DNA of 38,080 bases, from positions 206,864 to 244,943 of the forward strand of contig NZ_KQ948746.1 in the NCBI RefSeq assembly GCF_001514195.1. Reading direction: 5' to 3'. The position numbers and the translations under genes were made by a program. The notes below the pieces were generated by a model. That model was given only the letters and a program-made list of their open reading frames with translations. It did no database searches and was not told the origin of the DNA. The DNA comes from Streptomyces griseorubiginosus. GTDB taxonomy: Bacteria > Actinomycetota > Actinomycetes > Streptomycetales > Streptomycetaceae. Each line of letters begins with the position of its first letter. Position 1 is the first letter of the stretch. This document shows positions 32,465 through 38,080 of the stretch, piece by piece.

Positions 32465-32815
32465 ATGGAGATCAGCTGTGACGTGGTCACGGTACCGACG
32501 CGACACGGCCTGGAGGCCGTCGACATCCTGCGGCGGGGGGTGGGCGAGGGGGTCGGACCCGTACTGCACGACGACGGCGGCGAGACCCTGGGGTTCCTGG
32601 TGCCACCGGGCACGGCGGCGGGCTGGGACGTGCCGGGCAGTACGTGCACGGAGACGGACGGGCGAGGGCTGCGGCTGGCTCCGGAGCCGCCGGTGGAGGG
32701 CTCGGACTGGCTGCTCCCACCGGGGGACGCCGACCTGGCGACGGATCCGGCGGTGCTGCGGGCAGCCCTGGACGAGGCGGCGAGATTGATCGAGGCCGCG
32801 GACAATTGCCGGTGA
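32465..32815 (+). CDS. Small conserved-looking protein, unknown function
   Basis: This 116-aa soluble acidic protein starts MEISCDVVTVPTRHG and contains VGPVLHDDGGETLGFLVPPGTAAGWDVPG, a pattern I associate with a streptomycete family of unknown role found near regulators. No catalytic motif is visible. ATG 32465 has GGAGG five bases upstream; ATG 32453 with GAGGG is an alternative that adds four residues. It is transcribed away from the TPR regulator and could be its partner. Confidence 0.72.
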   Translation: MEISCDVVTVPTRHGLEAVDILRRGVGEGVGPVLHDDGGETLGFLVPPGTAAGWDVPGSTCTETDGRGLRLAPEPPVEGSDWLLPPGDADLATDPAVLRAALDEAARLIEAADNCR

Positions 32816-32866
32816 CCGGGATCCACCCAGCACGCGAGACGCCCATCCGCCGCAGATAATGGCGTC

Positions 32867-33730
32867 ATGGGCAAGTCCAAGAGGCGTGGCAACTCCGTCG
32901 CCGAAGCCGTCGTGGAACCAGTCGACGGCGGCCTCGCCGAACTCATCCCCGACCGGGACCGCCCGCGCGCGTGGACGCTGCTCATCGACGGCGCTCCCCA
33001 GTCCCACGTGGACCTCGACGACCCGCAGCACCTCTCCTTCGAGTACCAGCGCCGCCTCGGCCATGTCATCGACCTGGCCGCCGCCCCCGGCAGGCCCCTG
33101 CACGCCGTCCACCTCGGCGGCGGCGCCCTCACCCTCGCCCGGTACCTCGCCGCCACCCGCCCCCGCTCCACCCAGCAGGTCGTCGAGCGGGACGCCGCCC
33201 TCGTGCAACTGGTCCGCCAGAAGCTGCCGTTGGAGCCGACCGCGCGGATACGGGTGCGGTCCGTCGACGCCCGCGAAGGGCTCGCCAAGGTCGCCGACGG
33301 CTGGGCCGACCTCGTGATCGCCGATGTGTTCAGCGGCGCCAGAACCCCCGCGCACCTCACCTCGGCCGAATTCCTCGACGAGGTCCGAAGAGCCCTCAAA
33401 CCGGGCGGCCTCTACGCCGCGAACCTCGCCGACGGACCGCCGCTCAGCCACCTCCGCGGCCAGATCGCCACCGCCGCCGCCCGGTTCGCCGACCTCGCCC
33501 TGGTCGCCGACCCGACCGTGCTGCGCGGCAAGCGCTTCGGCAACGCCGTCCTGGTCGCCTCCGACGCCCCCCTGCCGGTCGCCGAACTGACCCGCCGGGC
33601 CGCCTCCGACCCGCACCCGGGCCGCGTCGAACACGGCAGGGCACTCCTCGACTTCACCGGCGGGGCCGTCCCCGTGACGGACGCGAAGGCCGTGGCCTCC
33701 CCCGCGCCACCGCCCTCGGTGTTCCGCTGA
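32867..33730 (+). CDS. Spermidine-synthase-like (polyamine aminopropyltransferase fold) enzyme
   Basis: This 287-aa protein has the spermidine synthase layout. A short N-terminal beta domain holds DGAPQSHVDL and HLSFEYQRR, followed by a Rossmann domain with VHLGGGALTLARYLAA (81-96), an acidic strand-2 end in VVERDAALV and the DLVIADVFSGA segment. The GGG loop and DVFSG in place of the usual GGGDG and DSTDP put it among the actinobacterial spermidine-synthase-like proteins whose substrates are uncertain. The ATG has no strong ribosome site. It is 51 bp after the preceding gene and converges on the Pro/Thr/Ser-rich protein gene with a 34-bp gap. Confidence 0.86.
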   Translation: MGKSKRRGNSVAEAVVEPVDGGLAELIPDRDRPRAWTLLIDGAPQSHVDLDDPQHLSFEYQRRLGHVIDLAAAPGRPLHAVHLGGGALTLARYLAATRPRSTQQVVERDAALVQLVRQKLPLEPTARIRVRSVDAREGLAKVADGWADLVIADVFSGARTPAHLTSAEFLDEVRRALKPGGLYAANLADGPPLSHLRGQIATAAARFADLALVADPTVLRGKRFGNAVLVASDAPLPVAELTRRAASDPHPGRVEHGRALLDFTGGAVPVTDAKAVASPAPPPSVFR

Positions 33731-33764
33731 GTCAAGGCGATTGAGCAGGAACATCCCGATTGAG

Positions 33765-34265
33765 TCAGTACGTCCCGATCTCCACCCGCGGCGGGCCGTC
33801 GTGCCACGTGCAGAACACCGACACCCGGTCCGCGCCCGAGGAGAACTCCACCCGGATCCACGACTCCGTCTTCCACACCTGCATCGACCAACCCGTGCCC
33901 GGAGTCGCGGACACCAGGGTCGCCGAGGTCCTGCCGAGGTCGAAGACCGCCCGGCCGCCGTCGGTGTCGTAGCTCCTCACCTGGCCGGAGGCGGTGGGGG
34001 ACGGGCTCCGCGAGGGGGTCGGCCGGGCGGTCGTGGCCCTCGGCGTCGGCGACGGGCTCGCCGAGGGGGTCGCGGTCCTCTCCGGGGTCGGCGTCGGGGA
34101 CGCCGGCGGGTTCGACTCCTGCTTCGCCTCGGCCGCGATGGGCAGGGCGCGGGGCGGGTCGTAGGCCGTGCCCGCCATCACCGTGTGGACACCCCACCAC
34201 GACAGCGTGACCGCCGCGCCCGTGGCGAGCAGCCAGGCCAGTACGTGTACGAGTGCTCTGCGCAT
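33765..34265 (-). CDS. Membrane-anchored Pro/Thr/Ser-rich extracytoplasmic protein
   Basis: This 166-aa protein has an N-terminal anchor (about 5-30, ALVHVLAWLLATGAAVTLSWW) and a long Pro/Ser/Thr linker (about 53-95) that likely spans the cell wall. A small beta-rich domain (about 97-166) has GRAVFDLGRTSATLVSATPGTGW and a lone Cys in VFCTWHD. The linker DNA is itself repetitive (GACGGGCTC.GCGAGGGGGTCG-type units near 34000-34070). No family is recognised. It is divergent from the response regulator across 98 bp, so it may be a sensor-accessory or target of that two-component system. Confidence 0.75.
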   Translation of the reverse strand: MRRALVHVLAWLLATGAAVTLSWWGVHTVMAGTAYDPPRALPIAAEAKQESNPPASPTPTPERTATPSASPSPTPRATTARPTPSRSPSPTASGQVRSYDTDGGRAVFDLGRTSATLVSATPGTGWSMQVWKTESWIRVEFSSGADRVSVFCTWHDGPPRVEIGTY

Positions 34266-34363
34266 CGCCCGACATACTGCCTCACGCGCCTCACGGGTCG
34301 CACCCGGACTGAGTTGTCCACAGGCCCCGACCGGGCCCGCCCGAATCGCGTACGGTGCGGCGC

Positions 34364-35053
34364 ATGGCAAGTGTGCTCGTGGTCGAGGACGACCAGTTCG
34401 TTCGTTCGGCGCTCATCCGGCACCTGACCGACGCGGCACACACCGTGCGCAGTGTCGGGACGGCGCTGGAGGCGCTGCGCGAGGTCGCCCATTTCCGTTT
34501 CGACGTGGTGATCCTGGACCTCGGTCTGCCCGATCTGGACGGCTCCGAGGCCCTGAAGATGCTGCGCGGGATCACCGACGTCCCGGTCATCGTCGCCACC
34601 GCGCGGGACGACGAGACGGAGATCGTCCGCCTGCTCAACGCCGGGGCGGACGACTACCTCACCAAGCCCTTCTCCGTCGAACACCTCTCCGCCCGCATGT
34701 CCGCCGTCCTACGACGGTCCCGCGCCGCCGGCGGTGACGCCCCGCCGGAGACCGTGCTGCGCGTCGGCGGCCTGAGCGTGGACCCGCTGCGCCGCCAGGC
34801 CGAGCTGGACGGCGCCCGACTCGACCTCACCCGCAGGGAGTTCGACCTGCTCGCCTTCCTCGCCGCCCGCCCCGGCGTGGTCGTCCCGCGCAAGGAACTC
34901 CTCGCGGAGGTCTGGCAGCAGTCCTACGGCGACGACCAGACCATCGACGTCCATCTCTCCTGGCTCCGGCGGAAGTTGGGGGAGACCGCCGCGCAGCCCC
35001 GCTATCTCCACACCCTGCGGGGCGTCGGGGTCAAGCTGGAGCCGCCGCTATGA
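34364..35053 (+). CDS. OmpR/PhoB-family response regulator
   Basis: This 229-aa DNA-binding regulator has a receiver domain with the acidic pair Asp9/Asp10, phosphorylation site Asp52 (ILDLGLPD), Thr79 and Lys101 (LTKPF). A winged-helix DNA-binding domain (about 135-229) follows, with LTRREFDLLAFLAARPG and DVHLSWLRRKLG. It overlaps the histidine kinase gene by 4 bp (ATGA). ATG 34364 is chosen over an upstream GTG at 34355, as VLVVEDD then sits at the usual distance. The target genes are not evident; the divergent anchored protein is the first candidate. Confidence 0.93.
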   Translation: MASVLVVEDDQFVRSALIRHLTDAAHTVRSVGTALEALREVAHFRFDVVILDLGLPDLDGSEALKMLRGITDVPVIVATARDDETEIVRLLNAGADDYLTKPFSVEHLSARMSAVLRRSRAAGGDAPPETVLRVGGLSVDPLRRQAELDGARLDLTRREFDLLAFLAARPGVVVPRKELLAEVWQQSYGDDQTIDVHLSWLRRKLGETAAQPRYLHTLRGVGVKLEPPL

Positions 35054-36477
35054 GATGGGCCCTGGTCAAGGTCTGCCTGGCGGTCACCACCATGGTCGTG
35101 GTCGCCTTCGCGATCCCGCTCGGGCTCGTCATCAAGGAGATGGCCCGCGACCGCGCCTTCTCCAACGCCGAGCGCCAGGCCGCCGCCGTCGCCCCCGCCC
35201 TGTCCATCACCACCGACCGGGACCAGCTGGAGCGGGTCGTCGCCTCGGCGGGCTCGGACTCCGGGATGGCCGTCCACCTGCCGGCCGCCGACGACCCCGG
35301 AAGCGAGCAGAAGGCCCTCGACATCGGACGGCAGCGGGCCGCCGCCGACGACATCGCCACCGTGCGCAGGCTCGGCCGCGCCTCCACCACCGAGGTCTCC
35401 GGCGGCTCCACCCTGCTCCAGCCGGTCGCGCTCAGCTCCGGCCGGATCGCCGTCGTCGAGGTGTACGTCCCCGAGTCCGAGGTGAGCAACGGTGTCGCCA
35501 CCGCCTGGGCGGTCCTCGCGGGCGTCGGCATCGCGCTCGTCGTCGGCTCGGTCGCGGTCGCCGACCGGCTCGGCGTACGGATGGTGCGGCCCGCGCGGAA
35601 GCTCGTCGAAGGCGCCCACGAACTGGGGGAGGGGAAGCTGGGCGCGAGGGTGCCGGAGGAGGGGCCGACCGAACTCAGACTCGCGGCCGTCGCGTTCAAC
35701 TCCATGGCCGACCAGGTCGTCCAACTGCTCGCGAACGAGAGAGAGCTGGCCGCCGATCTGTCGCACCGGCTGCGCACCCCGCTGACCGTGCTGCGGCTGA
35801 ACGCGGCCTCGCTCGGGGAGGGGCCGGCCGCCGAGCAGACCCGGGCTGCGGTCGCTCAGCTGGAGCGCGAGGTCGACACCATCATCCGCACCGCGCGCGA
35901 GGCCAAGCCGCAGACCGCGGCGGCCGGGCCCGGCGCCGGGTGCGACGCGGCCGAGGTGGTCCGGGAGCGGATGGGGTTCTGGTCGGCGCTCGCCGAGGAC
36001 GAGGGCCGCAAGTGGCGGGTCGCCGGCACCGAGCGGCCGGTGCGCATACCCGTCGCCCGGGCGGACCTGGTGGCCGCGCTGGACGCCCTGCTCGGCAATG
36101 TCTTCCGGCACACCGCCGAGGGCACCGCCTTCGCGGTCGACGTGCACAACGGCGAGGACGCCGTGATCGTGCTCGTCTCCGACGCCGGGCCCGGCATCCG
36201 CGACCCCGAGGCCGCGATGGCGCGCGGCCGGGGTTCCGGCAGCGCCGGGTCGACCGGGCTCGGGCTCGACATCGTGCGCCGGCTCGCCGAGTCGACCGGC
36301 GGGGACGTCCGCATCGGGTCGTCGGTGCTGGGCGGGACCGAGGTGCGGATCTGGATCCAGCTGGGCGGGCGGGAGCCGGTGCGCCGGGGACACCGGGTGC
36401 GCCGACGCCGTACGGGCCGACTGGTCCCGCCCTTCCACCGGTCCCGCACCGTGCGCGGGCGCGACGAACTACGCTGA
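35050..36477 (+). CDS. Sensor histidine kinase of the two-component pair
   Basis: This 475-aa membrane kinase has two membrane segments (about 6-28 and 151-172) enclosing a sensor domain of about 120 residues. A HAMP linker follows (about 173-228), then a HisKA domain with phosphate-accepting His239 (ADLSHRLRTPL). The ATPase domain has the N box DALLGNVFRHT, G1 DAGPGIRD and G2 STGLGLDI. A basic tail of about 35 residues follows (GHRVRRRRTGRL). It overlaps the response regulator gene by 4 bp. The signal is unknown. It is followed by 258 bp before the sugar transporter gene. Confidence 0.92.
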   Translation: MRWALVKVCLAVTTMVVVAFAIPLGLVIKEMARDRAFSNAERQAAAVAPALSITTDRDQLERVVASAGSDSGMAVHLPAADDPGSEQKALDIGRQRAAADDIATVRRLGRASTTEVSGGSTLLQPVALSSGRIAVVEVYVPESEVSNGVATAWAVLAGVGIALVVGSVAVADRLGVRMVRPARKLVEGAHELGEGKLGARVPEEGPTELRLAAVAFNSMADQVVQLLANERELAADLSHRLRTPLTVLRLNAASLGEGPAAEQTRAAVAQLEREVDTIIRTAREAKPQTAAAGPGAGCDAAEVVRERMGFWSALAEDEGRKWRVAGTERPVRIPVARADLVAALDALLGNVFRHTAEGTAFAVDVHNGEDAVIVLVSDAGPGIRDPEAAMARGRGSGSAGSTGLGLDIVRRLAESTGGDVRIGSSVLGGTEVRIWIQLGGREPVRRGHRVRRRRTGRLVPPFHRSRTVRGRDELR

Positions 36478-36735
36478 TGCCACCCGGAGCCGATCGTTCC
36501 GGAAAGCTTCGTTTTCTCGAAGGCGTTCGCCGCCTGCCACTGACGATTCCATGGGAGCTGTGGAGGCGGGCCAACGTGTCGGTCACGTTTCGACAAATGG
36601 GACCGAGAGGGTCTTGACGGTTGACCGGACATACGGCTGTCATTGCGCCACCGTGTTCGGTCAAGTTGATTTCTGGTTGATTACGACCGGTCTTCGAATC
36701 CCTCCATGACTGAACCCTGCCTTCAGGAGCCGTCC
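36478..36735. promoter_or_regulatory. Promoter region of the sugar ABC transporter
   Basis: A weak hairpin CTTCG-ttttct-CGAAG (about 36508-36523) may end the kinase transcript. Further right, TTGACGGTTGACC (36613-36625) gives two candidate -35 boxes. GACCGGTC (about 36688-36695) is an 8-bp palindrome close to the start that could be an operator. No gene is seen in this gap. Confidence 0.45.
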
Positions 36736-38040
36736 ATGCGTGATCTCTCGTCGTCTCTGCCTTCGCCCAGCCGCCGCGGTCTGCTCAAGGGGGTGGGTGG
36801 CGCCGCCCTTCTGGGGGCGGGTATCCCGCTGCTGTCCGCCTGTGGCAGCAGCGGCAGCTCCAGCGACCCGAAGACCGTGAGCCTCGGGTCGAACGCGTCG
36901 GACGCGGTGCCGAAGAAGGCGTTTGCCGAGATCTACGCGGCCTTCCAGAAGCAGTCCGGGATCACGGTCGACGTGAACACCAAGGACCACAACACGTTCC
37001 AGGAGCAGATCAACTCGTATCTGCAGGGCACGCCGGACGACGTGTTCAACTGGTTCGCCGGGTACCGGATGCAGTTCTTCGCCGCGAAGAACCTCGCCTC
37101 CCCGATCGACGACGTGTGGGCGAAGATCGGCGGGAACTTCCCGGACGCCATGAAGAAGCTGTCCAAGGGTGCCGACGGCAAGTACTACTTCGTGCCGCTG
37201 TACACGTACCCGTGGGCGCTCTTCTACCGCAAGAGCGTCTTCCAGCAGCACGGCTACCAGGTGCCGACCACGTGGGACCAGCTGGTCGCCCTGTCCAAGC
37301 AGATGAAGAAGGACGGCCTGGTCCCGATCGCGTTCGGCGACAAGGACGCCTGGCCGGCGATGGGCACGTTCGACCAGATCAACTTCCGCCTCAACGGCTA
37401 CGACTTCCACGTCGAGCTGATGGCGGGCAAGGCCGCGTGGACCGACCCCAAGGTCAAGGCCGTCTTCGACCACTGGGCCGAGCTGCTGCCCTACCACCAG
37501 GACGGTTTCATGGGCCGCACCTGGCAGGACGCCGCCCAGACGCTGGTGTCCAAGAAGGCGGGCATGTATCTGCTGGGCACGTTCGTGGCGCAGCAGTTCA
37601 CCAACAAGGCGGACCTGGACGACCTGGACTTCTTCGCCTTCCCGGAGATCAACCCCGCGTACGGGCAGGACACGGTCGAGGCGCCCACGGACGGCTTCAT
37701 GGTCTCCAAGTCGCCGAAGAACAAGGCCGGCGTCACCAAGCTGCTGGAGTACCTGGGCACCCCGGAGGCGGAGCAGATCTACCTCAAGGCCGACTCCAGC
37801 GTGGTGGCCGCCTCCAGCAAGGCCGACACCTCCTCCTACACGCCGTTGCAGAAGAAGGCGTTCGAGATGATCTCGGGGGCGAAGAGCCTGACGCAGTTCA
37901 TGGACCGTGACTCGCGTCCGGACTTCACCTCGACGGTGATGCAGCCCTCGCTGCAGAAGTTCCTCCAGAACCCCAAGGGCGTCGACAGTCTGCTGTCCTC
38001 GATCGAACGCCAGAAGAAGACGATCTTCGCGTCCTCCTGA
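36736..38040 (+). CDS. Carbohydrate ABC transporter substrate-binding lipoprotein
   Basis: This 434-aa protein binds a sugar or oligosaccharide outside the membrane (SBP_bac_1 family). The twin arginine (SRRGLLKG, Arg13-Arg14) and lipobox LLSAC with Cys36 show a Tat-exported lipoprotein. The mature part has the typical AFAEIYAAFQKQSGITVDV opening, NWFAGYRM, and aromatic segments YTYPWALFYRK and TWDQLVALSKQM for sugar contact. ATG 36736 has AGGAG seven bases upstream, so the longer start at 36706 is less likely. The sugar is not evident; it is not obviously CebE. It begins a transporter operon that runs off the window. Confidence 0.9.
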   Translation: MRDLSSSLPSPSRRGLLKGVGGAALLGAGIPLLSACGSSGSSSDPKTVSLGSNASDAVPKKAFAEIYAAFQKQSGITVDVNTKDHNTFQEQINSYLQGTPDDVFNWFAGYRMQFFAAKNLASPIDDVWAKIGGNFPDAMKKLSKGADGKYYFVPLYTYPWALFYRKSVFQQHGYQVPTTWDQLVALSKQMKKDGLVPIAFGDKDAWPAMGTFDQINFRLNGYDFHVELMAGKAAWTDPKVKAVFDHWAELLPYHQDGFMGRTWQDAAQTLVSKKAGMYLLGTFVAQQFTNKADLDDLDFFAFPEINPAYGQDTVEAPTDGFMVSKSPKNKAGVTKLLEYLGTPEAEQIYLKADSSVVAASSKADTSSYTPLQKKAFEMISGAKSLTQFMDRDSRPDFTSTVMQPSLQKFLQNPKGVDSLLSSIERQKKTIFASS

Positions 38041-38054
38041 GCTGAGCGGCTGTC

Positions 38055-38080
38055 ATGACTACCGACACAACGTCTCCCCA
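38055..38080 (+). CDS. Start of probable sugar ABC permease gene (cut by window edge)
   Basis: An ATG 14 bp after the binding-protein stop reads MTTDTTSP before the window ends. By operon logic it should encode the first permease of the sugar transporter. Only eight codons are visible, so the product cannot be confirmed. Confidence 0.5.

Overview
The window looks like chromosomal DNA of a Streptomyces. It is very GC-rich, with the third-position GC bias that leaves long open antisense frames. It carries GTG and TTG starts with GGAGG-type ribosome binding sites, twin-arginine lipoproteins, a DasR-type operator and a developmental c-di-GMP protein. From memory, not from a search, the order NlpC/P60 protein, SPFH protein, secreted LPMO (LpmP), amino-acid-type ABC operon and CdgA-like protein resembles the S. 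coelicolor region around SCO2835 to SCO2817. No transposase, prophage or CRISPR array was seen.

Layout. (1) 1-5769: part of a tRNA-Lys, then an NlpC/P60 wall protein, an SPFH membrane protein, an LPMO under a DasR-like operator, a DUF3592 protein, an acyl-CoA ligase and a second tRNA-Lys. (2) 5959-18259: a probable uptake and catabolic locus. It has an IclR regulator, an ehuBCDA-type ABC transporter, a DUF3830 protein, an amidase-signature hydrolase, a D-2-hydroxyacid dehydrogenase and two translationally coupled maleate-isomerase-like enzymes. It is split at 10666-13995 by a self-contained MFS exporter / XRE-cupin regulator / methyltransferase cassette with its own shared 36-bp element. (3) 18384-23354: a small membrane protein, a luciferase-like monooxygenase, a PAS-GGDEF-EAL protein and a secreted M6-type metalloprotease. 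(4) 23495-29855, all on the minus strand: a PAP2 protein, then an overlapping three-gene operon coding for a Cas4/Dna2-like Fe-S nuclease, an unknown 537-aa protein and an SF1 helicase, followed by a 123-aa protein, a primase/polymerase-like protein and a third tRNA-Lys. (5) 30064-38080: a histidine phosphatase, a large inverted repeat, a TPR regulator, a small conserved protein, a spermidine-synthase-like enzyme, a membrane-anchored Pro/Thr/Ser-rich protein divergent from an OmpR-type two-component system, and a sugar ABC transporter starting at the right edge.

The most interesting candidate system is the overlapping nuclease / unknown / helicase operon at 24832-29005. It resembles a Dna2 enzyme split into separate polypeptides plus an unrecognised partner. 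Second is the IclR/Ehu/DUF3830/amidase/isomerase locus, whose substrate is not evident and whose two isomerase paralogues differ in their catalytic cysteines.
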